DNA from: Xanthobacteraceae bacterium
GTDB lineage: Bacteria; Pseudomonadota; Alphaproteobacteria; Rhizobiales; Xanthobacteraceae
Reading direction: 5' to 3'
DNA length: 6,674 nt
NCBI GenBank assembly: GCA_030036975.1
Contig: JASHSE010000332.1
Span: 1-6,674, forward strand
The position numbers were made by a program, and so were the translations under genes. Shown in pieces: positions 1 to 6,668 of this stretch. The notes beneath the pieces are model-generated. The model was given only the letters and a program-made list of their open reading frames with translations. It was not told the origin of the DNA and made no database searches. How positions within the stretch are numbered: position 1 is the stretch's first letter; each line of letters begins with the position of its first letter.

Positions 1-24
1 GCCAAAAATCAGAAAATCGTTTCG

Positions 25-30
25 GGGGGA
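25..30 (+). promoter_or_regulatory. Ribosome binding site of amtB
   Basis: GGGGGA, 8 bases before the ATG at 39, is a purine-rich Shine-Dalgarno-like stretch that supports this start. The signal peptide beginning directly at this ATG is independent support. No promoter is recognisable in the 38 bases available, which is compatible with co-transcription from an unseen upstream gene. Confidence 0.6.
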
Positions 31-38
31 AGAGCATC

Positions 39-1343
39 ATGAGGGTGGCATCGTTCACTCGCGCTGCAGCCGTTGCCGCAGCGTTGACGCTCGTTGCGGC
101 GGCGCCGGCTGCGGCGCAGCAGCCAGCGGCCAAGATCGACCCGGCCGACACCACCTGGATGATCGTCGCCACCGCGCTGGTGCTGATGATGTCGATCCCG
201 GGGCTGGCGTTGTTCTACGCCGGCATGGTGCGCAAGAAGAACGTGCTCGCCACCATGGCGCAAACCTTTGCCGCAACCGCGCTCGGCTCGGTGCTGTGGA
301 TGATGCTCGGCTATACGCTGACATTTACCGGCAACGCGCCGGTGCTCGGCACGCTGCGCCGTTTTGCACTCGCCGGCATGGGCATGGACTCGGTCAGCGC
401 CTTCGCGCCGACGATTCCGGAAGCTTTGTACATGCTTTATGAGATGACCTTTGCGGTCATCACCGTGGCGCTGGTCGCCGGCTCGGTCGCCGACCGCATG
501 CGGTTTTCCGCGTTCCTGTGGTTTTCGGCGCTGTGGCTGCTCGTGGTCTATGTGCCGATCGCGCACTGGGTCTGGGGCGGCGGCTTTCTCGGCAGCGCCG
601 GCGTGCTCGATTTTGCCGGCGGCACCGTGGTGCATCTCAATGCCGGCGTCGCCGGCCTCATTGGCGCGTTCGTGCTCGGCGCGCGGCGCGGCTACGGCAC
701 CGACAATTTCGCGCCCTACGATCTGTCGCTCGCGGTGATCGGCACCGGCCTGCTCTGGGTCGGCTGGTTCGGCTTCAACGGCGGCTCGGCGCTCGGCGCC
801 GGCTCGCGCGCCGCGTTTGCCATTGTGGCCACGCATCTTGCCGCCTCGGCCGGCGCCGTCACCTGGATGGCGCTCGAATGGTGGACGCGCGGCAAGCCGT
901 CGGTGCTCGGCATGATATCCGGCGCGGTCGCGGGGCTCGGCACCATTACGCCGGCCTCAGGCTTCGTGCTGCCGTGGCAGGGGCTCGTCATCGGCATCAT
1001 CGCCGGGCTCGTCTGCTTCTGGAGCTGCACCTGGCTGAAGCTGCGCTGCGGCTACGACGATTCGCTCGACGTGTTCGGCGTCCACGGCATGGGCGGCGCC
1101 ACCGGCACGCTGCTGGTCGGCGTGTTTGCCACGCGCGCCGTGGGCCACGCCTCCGGTCTGCTGGAAGGCCACCCGATGCAGATCCTGTTGCAGCTTTACG
1201 GGATTGTGGTGACGCTGGCCTGGTCGGCCATCGCCACATTCATTCTGCTGAAAGCGATCTCGACCTTCATCCCGCTGCGCGTCGACAAACAGGCCGAAAT
1301 GGAAGGCCTCGACGTGACGCAGCACGGCGAGGCGTTGCAGTAG
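39..1343 (+). CDS. amtB: Ammonium transporter, AmtB/Mep/Rh family
   Basis: 434-residue inner-membrane channel that takes up ammonium, matching the Amt family (Pfam Ammonium_transp) end to end. Residues 1-27 form an alanine-rich signal peptide with a likely cut at AAA-QQ, as in E. coli AmtB. About eleven membrane segments follow. Aligned by eye to E. coli AmtB, the key residues are present: Phe138 (F107) in YEMTFA, Trp179 (W148) in HWVWGGG, Asp191 and His199 (D160, H168) in DFAGGTVVH, Phe246 and Ser250 (F215, S219) in GFNGGS, and His349 (H318) in FGVHG. An intact conducting channel is therefore expected. The cytoplasmic tail keeps the GLDVTQHGE element used for PII (GlnK) binding but ends in ALQ rather than the usual AY-containing end. 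The start is set by a GGGGGA ribosome site 8 bases upstream. In many proteobacteria glnK lies directly upstream; only 38 bases precede this gene here, so that cannot be seen. A Rh-type protein is excluded by the Amt motifs. Confidence 0.96.
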   Translation: MRVASFTRAAAVAAALTLVAAAPAAAQQPAAKIDPADTTWMIVATALVLMMSIPGLALFYAGMVRKKNVLATMAQTFAATALGSVLWMMLGYTLTFTGNAPVLGTLRRFALAGMGMDSVSAFAPTIPEALYMLYEMTFAVITVALVAGSVADRMRFSAFLWFSALWLLVVYVPIAHWVWGGGFLGSAGVLDFAGGTVVHLNAGVAGLIGAFVLGARRGYGTDNFAPYDLSLAVIGTGLLWVGWFGFNGGSALGAGSRAAFAIVATHLAASAGAVTWMALEWWTRGKPSVLGMISGAVAGLGTITPASGFVLPWQGLVIGIIAGLVCFWSCTWLKLRCGYDDSLDVFGVHGMGGATGTLLVGVFATRAVGHASGLLEGHPMQILLQLYGIVVTLAWSAIATFILLKAISTFIPLRVDKQAEMEGLDVTQHGEALQ

Positions 1344-1377
1344 GCGCAGTAGAAGTTACATCGCCCTCGCGCCAGGC
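1344..1377. other. Short convergent intergenic gap between amtB and the crotonase gene
   Basis: Only 34 bases separate the two stop codons. I see no strong GC-rich hairpin followed by a T run on either strand, so no intrinsic terminator can be called here. Confidence 0.6.
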
Positions 1378-2121
1378 TCACGTGCCTCGGAACGCCGGCT
1401 TGCGCTTTTGCTGGAATGCCTCGACGCCTTCGCGGAAATCGTCCGATTGCCGCAGCCGGCTGTAGCAATGGCCGGTGCGCGGCGCCAGCGGCGAGAAGGC
1501 GCGCAACTCGTCGACCAGGGCGTCGGTCGCCGCTTCCAACTTGCCGTCGGCCACGCATTCGGTGGCGATGCCCCAGTCGTAGGCCTGCTTGGCCGCAATG
1601 CGCTTTGACCGCATCACGATGTCCTTGGTGCGGGTGATGCCGATGATCTTTTGCAGCCGCGCCGAGCCGCCGGAGCCGGGAATTTGCCCGAGCCGCTGCT
1701 CCGGCAGCGCGTATTGGCAGGTCTCCGAGACGATGCGGAAATCGCAGGCGAGCGACAGCTCGAAACCGACGCCGAAGCAATAGCCGCGGCCAGCGGCGAT
1801 CACCGGTTTTGCGCAGCGCGCCGGCGCGGCGACGTTCCAGGCGAGCTTCGCTACGTGCTCGGGCGAGGCCTGCAAGAATCCGGCGATATTGCCGCCGGAG
1901 GAAAAGTGCTCACCCATGGCGCGCAGCACAATGACGCGCACGCGTAAATCCTCGTCGAGCGCCTCGAAGGCGATGCGCAACTGGTCGCGCTCCGCCATTT
2001 CGATGACGTTGAGCGGCGGGCGATCGAGCACCACATCGGCGCGCTCGCGCGCGGCGTCGATCTCGACGCGGAAGCCGTCGAGTTTTTGATCTTTGAGGCG
2101 TGGGTCGGACAACGCAGTCAT
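1378..2121 (-). CDS. Enoyl-CoA hydratase/isomerase family protein (crotonase fold)
   Basis: 247-residue cytoplasmic crotonase (Pfam ECH_1), normal length for the family. It should add water to, or isomerise, a 2-enoyl-CoA thioester. The first oxyanion-hole segment is HFSSGGNIAGF (72-82) and the second is GYCFGVGFELSLACDF (113-128). Glu121 and Glu141 (in LPEQRLGQIPG) fall where rat mitochondrial hydratase has catalytic Glu144 and Glu164, with the same spacing of 20, so hydratase chemistry is plausible. The C-terminal EGVEAFQQKRKPAF (231-244) is the usual family ending. Small departures are Asn78 where Asp is common and Val118 inside the usual GGG run. The frame stays open upstream to 2409, but the ATG at 2121 is preferred: it has an AGGGAA site 7 bases upstream and overlaps the ligase stop as ATGA. 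The 4-chlorobenzoyl-CoA dehalogenase alternative is unlikely because its nucleophilic Asp position appears to be Gly149. The substrate is unknown; aromatic, alicyclic or fatty acid breakdown are all possible. Confidence 0.9.
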   Translation of the reverse strand: MTALSDPRLKDQKLDGFRVEIDAARERADVVLDRPPLNVIEMAERDQLRIAFEALDEDLRVRVIVLRAMGEHFSSGGNIAGFLQASPEHVAKLAWNVAAPARCAKPVIAAGRGYCFGVGFELSLACDFRIVSETCQYALPEQRLGQIPGSGGSARLQKIIGITRTKDIVMRSKRIAAKQAYDWGIATECVADGKLEAATDALVDELRAFSPLAPRTGHCYSRLRQSDDFREGVEAFQQKRKPAFRGT

Positions 2122-3671
2122 GCGGCCGTTCCCTGCTGCCGGGCTTCGGGTTCTTCGCCCAAAAATTCGCCGGCGACGAGCTTGCGGCGCAACAGTTTTC
2201 CGACCGGCGATTTCGGAATCGCGGCGACGAAGACGTAGCGGCGCGGCCGTTTGAAGGCGGCGAGCCCCGACTTGCGGCAGAACGCGTCGAGTTCGTCCGG
2301 CTCGACCGGCGCGCGGCGCTTGATGAAGGCGGTGACGGTTTTGCCCCAGCGCTCGTCCGGCAGGCCGGCCACCGCGACTTCGGATACCGCGGCATGCAGC
2401 GACAGGCACGATTCGATTTCGACCGGCGAAATGTTCTCGCCGCCCGAGATGATCATGTCATCGATGCGCCCGGTGACGAAAATGTCGCCATCGGCGTCGA
2501 TGAAGCCGGTGTCGCCGGTAAAATACCAGCCCTGGCGGATCGCCCTGGCGTCGGCCTGCGGACGCCGCCAGTAGCCGTCGAACGATTCGTCGCCGGCAAG
2601 GAGCGCGATGATCTCGCCCTCTTCGCCGGTCGCGGCAAGCTCATCGACCGACTGCGCGCCGAGCTTGATCACGCGCACCATCTGGTTGATGCCGGCGCGG
2701 CCGGCCGACCCGGGTTTTTTGGCCGCGTTCTGGTCGATAGTAAAGGTGTAGATTTCCGAAGAGCCGTAATGATTGACGAACAGATCGGGCTTGAACGCGC
2801 CCTGCAGCTTTTTCAACAGGCCGTCGGTCATCGGCGCGCCGGCAAAGCCGAGCTTGCGCACCGAACCGACATCGGCCTTGGCAAAGGCCGGATGATGGAC
2901 GAGATCGTGATAGAGCGTCGGCACCAGATAAAGGTTGCTGATCCGCTCGGCGGCGATGGCTTGCAGCGCGCCCTCGACGTCGAAGCGGCGCAGGCAGACG
3001 AAGGCGCCGCCGACGAGCGACATGGCGAGCAACGAGCGCACCCCCATGGTGTGGTAGAGCGGCATGACGCCGAGCGTGCGCTCGCCGGTTGCGTACAGAT
3101 TTTGCGCCACGTGCGCCAGAGCCGCGGCGCGTTCGGCGCGCTGCCGGCGCGGCACGCCCTTCGGCCGCGCCGTGGTGCCGGAGGTGTAGAGCATCACCGA
3201 CCAGGCTTCGGCATCGACCCGCGGCTCTGCGTCCGGCGCCGCGCGCGCGACGAGATCGGCGAACGCGATAGCGGGCGCCGACGCGGCATCGAGCGCGATG
3301 TGCGGCAGCGTTTTTGCCAGAGCAGAGCCCGCTACCGCTGGCGCCGACACGTCCTCATAAGCGATCGCCTTGGCGTCGGCATCGGCGAGGAAAAAGTCGA
3401 GTTCGCTCGCCGATGACCGCCAATTCACCGGCGTCATGATGATGCCGGCAAATTGACACGCCCAATGCAGGCTGGCGGCTTCCCAGCGGTTGGTCAGTAC
3501 GGTGACGAGGTGGTCGCCCGGCCCGAGCCCGAGCGCGTCCAAGCCTGCAACCAGGGACGAAATGCGCCGGTACCATTGCGCGTAGGTAAGCCGCACCTCG
3601 CCGTCGACGATCGCCAGCGCCTGCGGATCGCGGGCGACGCTGCCGAGAAAACTCAAGCCCAGATCGAGCAT
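2118..3671 (-). CDS. AMP-forming acyl-CoA synthetase (ANL superfamily ligase)
   Basis: 517-residue cytoplasmic enzyme that activates a carboxylic acid with ATP to an acyl-adenylate and then to the CoA thioester. The domains are AMP-binding (about 15-408) and the C-terminal AMP-binding_C lid (about 416-492). Visible motifs are the phosphate loop YTSGTTARPKG (162-172), the adenine-site motif YGSSE (302-306), YFTGD (383-387) and the hinge region GRIDDMIISGGENI (401-414). The lid motif PKSPVGKLLRRKL (486-498) contains the catalytic lysine, Lys492. All elements needed for activity are there. The size suits medium-chain, aryl or alicyclic acid ligases better than long-chain fatty acid ligases (about 550-650), but the acid cannot be read from sequence by eye. 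The open frame runs up to 3932, but the ATG at 3671 is chosen because AGGAGA lies 9 bases upstream and the extra residues look non-homologous. The 4-base overlap with the downstream crotonase makes the two a coupled operon, probably consecutive steps of one catabolic pathway. Confidence 0.93.
   Translation of the reverse strand: MLDLGLSFLGSVARDPQALAIVDGEVRLTYAQWYRRISSLVAGLDALGLGPGDHLVTVLTNRWEAASLHWACQFAGIIMTPVNWRSSASELDFFLADADAKAIAYEDVSAPAVAGSALAKTLPHIALDAASAPAIAFADLVARAAPDAEPRVDAEAWSVMLYTSGTTARPKGVPRRQRAERAAALAHVAQNLYATGERTLGVMPLYHTMGVRSLLAMSLVGGAFVCLRRFDVEGALQAIAAERISNLYLVPTLYHDLVHHPAFAKADVGSVRKLGFAGAPMTDGLLKKLQGAFKPDLFVNHYGSSEIYTFTIDQNAAKKPGSAGRAGINQMVRVIKLGAQSVDELAATGEEGEIIALLAGDESFDGYWRRPQADARAIRQGWYFTGDTGFIDADGDIFVTGRIDDMIISGGENISPVEIESCLSLHAAVSEVAVAGLPDERWGKTVTAFIKRRAPVEPDELDAFCRKSGLAAFKRPRRYVFVAAIPKSPVGKLLRRKLVAGEFLGEEPEARQQGTAA
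2129..2134 (-). promoter_or_regulatory. Ribosome binding site of the crotonase gene, inside the ligase gene
   Basis: On the minus strand AGGGAA lies 7 bases before the ATG at 2121, within the last codons of the acyl-CoA synthetase. Together with the ATGA start/stop overlap at 2118-2121 it decides the start of the crotonase and points to translational coupling. Confidence 0.55.
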
Positions 3672-3680
3672 GCGGTCGTG

Positions 3681-3686
3681 TCTCCT
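3681..3686 (-). promoter_or_regulatory. Ribosome binding site of the acyl-CoA synthetase
   Basis: AGGAGA on the minus strand, 9 bases before the ATG at 3671. It is a near-consensus Shine-Dalgarno and rules in favour of this start over codons further upstream that would run into the divergent gene. Confidence 0.75.
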
Positions 3687-3695
3687 GATCGGCCC

Positions 3696-3723
3696 ATGAT
3701 AGGCGGCGGCAGCGCCATGACAA
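3696..3723 (-). promoter_or_regulatory. Candidate sigma-70-type promoter for the ligase/hydratase operon
   Basis: Reading the minus strand, TTGTCA (3723-3718) and TATCAT (3701-3696) are separated by 16 bases. Each matches five of six positions of the -35 and -10 consensus. Transcription would begin near 3689, leaving a leader of roughly 18 bases that contains the AGGAGA site. This is found by eye only; housekeeping promoters of alphaproteobacteria are often more relaxed, so the match is suggestive rather than proof. Confidence 0.45.
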
Positions 3724-3764
3724 AGGCACATTCCGATCCATTTGATCGTCGCGGCGGCCATTTG

Positions 3765-3793
3765 TTGCCTTGCCAAAACGCCGCAGCTACAAC
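3765..3793 (+). promoter_or_regulatory. Weak candidate promoter for the family 39 glycosyltransferase
   Basis: TTGCCT (3765-3770) and TACAAC (3788-3793) are 17 bases apart, each matching four of six consensus positions. A start near 3800 would leave a short leader before the ATG at 3823, agreeing with the chosen start. The match is weak and may be chance. Apart from the two candidate promoters and the ligase ribosome site, the 151-base divergent region (3672-3822) shows no clear operator repeat or RNA structure. Confidence 0.22.
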
Positions 3794-3822
3794 CGCCCGC
3801 AGGCTCGCGGCGCAAATCTGTG

Positions 3823-5412
3823 ATGGCATCAATCGCGTTCCCCAACGACAAGGGCTGGGTGGCCAGTATTACGCGCACGCCCGAGCGGGCCGTGACCGCG
3901 CTGATCGTCGGCTTTGCGCTGTTTCGCCTCATATTGGCGGCGACGCTCGGGCTCGGCGTCGACGAGTCCTATGGCATCGGCGTTTCACACGATCTCAAGC
4001 TGTCCTATTTCGACTACCCGCCGCTCACTTACTGGCTGACCCACTTTTTCATTCCGCTCTTTGGCGACGGCCGCGCCTTGCGCCTGCCGTTCATTGCATT
4101 GTTCGCCGGCACATCCTGGATGCTCTATCTCTTGACGCGGCATTTGTTCGGCAAGGCCGCCGGCGTCTGGGCCGTGCTGGCGCTGAACCTGTCGGCATTC
4201 TTTACCCTTGTCGGCAGCTGGGTCGTAACCGACGGGCCGCTGATTTTCTGTCTCATGGCCGCTGCCTACACGATCGCACGCGGGTTGTTCCCCACCGACG
4301 CGGCGGTATCGCCGCGGCGGACTTCGCCGTGGCGGACTTCGCCGTGGCGGACTTGGCTCGTTGCCGGTTTTTGGTTCGGTCTCGCCGGCCTGTCGAAATA
4401 TCACGCCGCGCTGATCGCCGTTGGGCTGTTGTTTTATCTGGCGAGCATGCCGCCGCGATGGAAGATTGTGCTGCATCCGGCGGTCTGGGTTGGCGCCGCC
4501 GTTGCGCTCGCCGTGATCTCGCCGGTTATCGTCTGGAATGCCGAGCATCATTGGGTCTCGTTCGCGTTCCAGGGCGGCCGCGCGCTCGCCAATGGCTCAT
4601 TCCCGAAAATCGGGCAATTCCTCACAAACATCGGTGGGCAGTTTCTCTGGATGGGACCATGGGTCTTCGTGCCCATGGCCGTCGCGGCGTATTACGCGTT
4701 GCGCCGTGGCCGAGCGGATGAGCGCGCCTGGTATTGTGTTTGCCTGGCGCTGCCGACGATTCTGCTGTTCACGCTGGTGCCGCTGTGGGGCGGTCGCGGC
4801 TTGCCGCACTGGCAGATGCCGGGCTGGCTGATGCTGTTTCCGGTGCTCGGCGAACATCTGGCGCGCGAAGCCCAGCTGCGTCCGCGGCCGCGCCGATGGG
4901 CGGTCGGATCGGCCGTCACTCTGGTCGCGGTCGCGTTCCTGATCGTCGGCCACGCCGCCACCGGGTACGGCCGCCTGCTCGCGCCGGCGGTTTTCGCCAA
5001 GGGCGATCCGACGCTCGAGGCCCTCGAATGGGCGCCGCTGCGCGACGAACTGCAGCGGCGCGGCCTGCTCGACAAGCCGAACTTGTTCATCATTTCCGAC
5101 GGCCCGATCGACATCGCCAAGATCGATCAGGCGCTGCACGACGCACTGCCCATGCAGGTGTTCGGCGCTAGCCAGCAGTACGCTTTCCGTTACGATCCGA
5201 AATCGTTGCTCGGCCGCGATGCCTTGATCATGGGGCAGCGCAACCGCATGATCGGCATCCGCAGCGCGCTCACGCCGTATTTTGCTTCGATCGAGGAATT
5301 GCCGCCGTTCGCGTTCGGACGCTCCGGCATGAGGGAGATCGAGGTGCGAATTCTCTATGGCCACGTCCTGCGCAAGCCGCTGCCGTCGCCTTACGAGAAG
5401 GCGGCGAATTAG
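3823..5412 (+). CDS. Family 39-type membrane glycosyltransferase (ArnT/PMT_2-like)
   Basis: 529-residue polytopic inner-membrane protein resembling GT-C enzymes (Pfam PMT_2), which move a sugar from a polyprenyl-phosphate donor to an acceptor at the periplasmic face. The first membrane segment (about 22-43) is followed by the hallmark loop LGLGVDESYG with acidic pair Asp47-Glu48, the expected catalytic/metal-binding site, and then by FDYPPLTYWL (63-72). About ten hydrophobic segments run to residue 378, with SKYHAALIAVG (191-201) typical of this group. Residues 380-529 form a soluble, probably periplasmic, C-terminal domain. An RTSPW pentapeptide repeat lies at 166-178, in the loop between hydrophobic segments 136-154 and 178-208. 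The start is the ATG at 3823; a GTG at 3820 is possible, and a TTG at 3742 would place the N-terminus upstream of the candidate promoter. No strong ribosome site is visible, so the start is less certain than the gene. Donor and acceptor are unknown; lipid A, O-antigen or another envelope glycan is likely. Confidence 0.88.
   Translation: MASIAFPNDKGWVASITRTPERAVTALIVGFALFRLILAATLGLGVDESYGIGVSHDLKLSYFDYPPLTYWLTHFFIPLFGDGRALRLPFIALFAGTSWMLYLLTRHLFGKAAGVWAVLALNLSAFFTLVGSWVVTDGPLIFCLMAAAYTIARGLFPTDAAVSPRRTSPWRTSPWRTWLVAGFWFGLAGLSKYHAALIAVGLLFYLASMPPRWKIVLHPAVWVGAAVALAVISPVIVWNAEHHWVSFAFQGGRALANGSFPKIGQFLTNIGGQFLWMGPWVFVPMAVAAYYALRRGRADERAWYCVCLALPTILLFTLVPLWGGRGLPHWQMPGWLMLFPVLGEHLAREAQLRPRPRRWAVGSAVTLVAVAFLIVGHAATGYGRLLAPAVFAKGDPTLEALEWAPLRDELQRRGLLDKPNLFIISDGPIDIAKIDQALHDALPMQVFGASQQYAFRYDPKSLLGRDALIMGQRNRMIGIRSALTPYFASIEELPPFAFGRSGMREIEVRILYGHVLRKPLPSPYEKAAN
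4311..4355 (+). repeat. Three-copy 15-base in-frame tandem repeat
   Basis: Three adjacent 15-base units, at 4311-4325, 4326-4340 and 4341-4355. The unit is gccgtggcggacttc; copy 1 has c for t at its fifth base and copy 3 ends in g. The length is a multiple of three, so the units keep the frame and encode repeating RTSPW in a loop of the family 39 glycosyltransferase. This is a direct observation from the sequence. Confidence 0.95.
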
Positions 5413-6656
5413 GCCGGCTCGCGGATATGCGTTTTCAAAACGGATGCGACCGCGGCGAACACCTGGTCGACGGTGATCGCCTGCATGCAGATATTGTCCG
5501 TGCAGGCGCTCTTGCGTGAATTATAGACGCTGACGCAAGGCGAGCAGGCGAGCCCGGCGTAAATGATGGTCGGCTTGCCGAGCGGCCGGTAGTGCGTCGG
5601 CGTTTCCGGGCCGAACAACACGATGGTCGGCAAGCCGCTGGCGGCGGCAAAGTGGGCCGGGCCGGAATCGTTGGATACGATCAAGGCGGCCAGCTCATAG
5701 AGCGCCGGCAGATCGGCGAGCTTGGTGCGGCCGGCGAACGCGATGCAGCGATCGCTGGCGCATTGCGCGGCCATTTCTTCCGCCTGCCCGCGCTCGTTTT
5801 CCGCGCCGGTAATCAGCACCAGCACGTCATCGTGCGCCGCCACGATGCGCCGAATCAATTCGGCGTAACGCTCGGGCATCCAGCGCCGCTGCTGCAGCAT
5901 TTCGCTGGAATTGGGGTTGATCAGAACGAGCCGCAGCCGGGACGCGTCGCGTTGCGGCACCAGCGCGGCGATCCGCGCCGCCATCCGGTCGCGGGCGGCC
6001 GCGCTGCCGCGCCGAACCGGCAGTGCGATTTCGTCGTCGGCGATGATGGTCTTCGCGTAGGGAATCGTCGGCGCCTCGCTCAACAGCGCGTCGACCAGCG
6101 CAATGAAGTTCTTGGCGACGTGAATGTGCGAATTATGAATCACGCGGTGCGTCAGCATATCGCCCCGATACAGGCCTTCGCTGTGGAACCGGTAAAAACC
6201 AATTCGCCGGTCGGCGCCGGACAGCCCGGTGAGCAATCCGGAAAAGCGCGAGAACAATTCGAAGTCCACCACGGTGTCGATGCGGTTGCGCCGCGTCCAG
6301 ATCAGGAAAGTCAGTGTATCGACGGCAAGCCGCCACAATGACTTCGTCCCGACGGTGAAGACATTGGCCGGCGCAATCGTACCGGTGATCGCCAGCGAAC
6401 CGGCGTTTTTGGCGAAAATCGCAAAGTAGATTTCGGCCCCGGTGCGCTCGCGCGCCTTGCGCAGCGCCGGATCGGCCAGAATCGTACTGCCCATCTCGGA
6501 CAGTTCGATGAACAGGATGCGCCGGATCGGCCGCGGCGGCCTGCGCCGCACGAGATCGCGCAGCTTGACGGCTAGCGTCGCCAAAAAGCACAGCGGCACG
6601 CCGGCCAGCCGATCGATGCGGCGCATGGCGTCGACGCTGATGCCGGTTCCGCTCAT
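5409..6656 (-). CDS. Glycosyltransferase family 9 (ADP-heptose:LPS heptosyltransferase-like)
   Basis: 415-residue GT-B fold enzyme matching Pfam Glyco_transf_9, the family that adds heptose or related sugars to lipopolysaccharide core at the cytoplasmic face of the inner membrane. The N-terminal strand and loop are RRILFIELSEMGSTILADPA (45-64). The C-terminal nucleotide-sugar domain has INPNSSEMLQQRRWMPERYA (246-265) and the family signature IVSNDSGPAHFAAASGLP (326-343), followed by LFGPETPTHYRPLG (347-360). Four cysteines at 371, 374, 385 and 390 (CSPC, then SAC and NICM) are arranged as in many family members. A hydrophobic basic-flanked stretch at 18-35 may help it sit on the membrane. The ATG at 6656 has GAGG 8 bases upstream; Met11 is the alternative. 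The gene is complete, though only 18 bases precede it. Its stop overlaps the stop of the convergent family 39 gene. The sugar transferred is unknown, and a heptose should not be assumed since several Hyphomicrobiales have heptose-free core. Confidence 0.92.
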   Translation of the reverse strand: MSGTGISVDAMRRIDRLAGVPLCFLATLAVKLRDLVRRRPPRPIRRILFIELSEMGSTILADPALRKARERTGAEIYFAIFAKNAGSLAITGTIAPANVFTVGTKSLWRLAVDTLTFLIWTRRNRIDTVVDFELFSRFSGLLTGLSGADRRIGFYRFHSEGLYRGDMLTHRVIHNSHIHVAKNFIALVDALLSEAPTIPYAKTIIADDEIALPVRRGSAAARDRMAARIAALVPQRDASRLRLVLINPNSSEMLQQRRWMPERYAELIRRIVAAHDDVLVLITGAENERGQAEEMAAQCASDRCIAFAGRTKLADLPALYELAALIVSNDSGPAHFAAASGLPTIVLFGPETPTHYRPLGKPTIIYAGLACSPCVSVYNSRKSACTDNICMQAITVDQVFAAVASVLKTHIREPA

Positions 6657-6664
6657 CGCTGCTG

Positions 6665-6668
6665 CCTC
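6665..6668 (-). promoter_or_regulatory. Ribosome binding site of the family 9 glycosyltransferase
   Basis: GAGG on the minus strand lies 8 bases before the ATG at 6656 and supports that start. A TGA on the minus strand at 6669-6667 could be the end of an unseen upstream gene in the same operon, but 18 bases are too few to tell. Confidence 0.5.

Noticed and set aside
9..836. Long minus-strand open frame (275 codons) opposite amtB
   Set aside because: Product is rich in Arg, Ala, His and Gly with no recognisable domain, and lies opposite a fully convincing amtB. It is a high-GC shadow frame.
1374..1387. Possible small hairpin (aggc and gcct arms) around the crotonase stop
   Set aside because: The stem is only 4 base pairs with no T tract, too weak to call a terminator.
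518..1465. Plus-strand open frame of 315 codons overlapping amtB in another frame
   Set aside because: Arginine-rich low-complexity translation typical of a shifted frame in GC-rich DNA; amtB itself is intact.
1378..2121. 4-chlorobenzoyl-CoA dehalogenase, suggested by the ligase/crotonase pairing
   Set aside because: The position of the dehalogenase nucleophilic aspartate appears to be Gly149, and the hydratase glutamates Glu121 and Glu141 are present instead.
2100..3416. 438-codon plus-strand open frame opposite the acyl-CoA synthetase
   Set aside because: Long, but has no family resemblance, and the opposite strand encodes a complete ligase with all motifs. Antisense frames stay open by codon bias here.
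3672..3932. N-terminal extension of the acyl-CoA synthetase to 3932
   Set aside because: It would overlap the divergent glycosyltransferase and adds 87 residues unlike the family; the ATG at 3671 has a near-perfect ribosome site.
4657..4678. Perfect 7-base inverted repeat (ccatggg and cccatgg, 8-base loop)
   Set aside because: It lies inside conserved-looking coding sequence of the family 39 enzyme with no T run; probably a coincidence of codon use.
3453..4721. 422-codon plus-strand open frame across the divergent region
   Set aside because: It is antisense to the ligase N-terminus, then runs out of frame through the family 39 gene. The translation is arginine-rich with no domain.
5592..6341. 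249-codon plus-strand open frame opposite the family 9 glycosyltransferase
   Set aside because: No recognisable domain; the opposite strand carries the full family signature.
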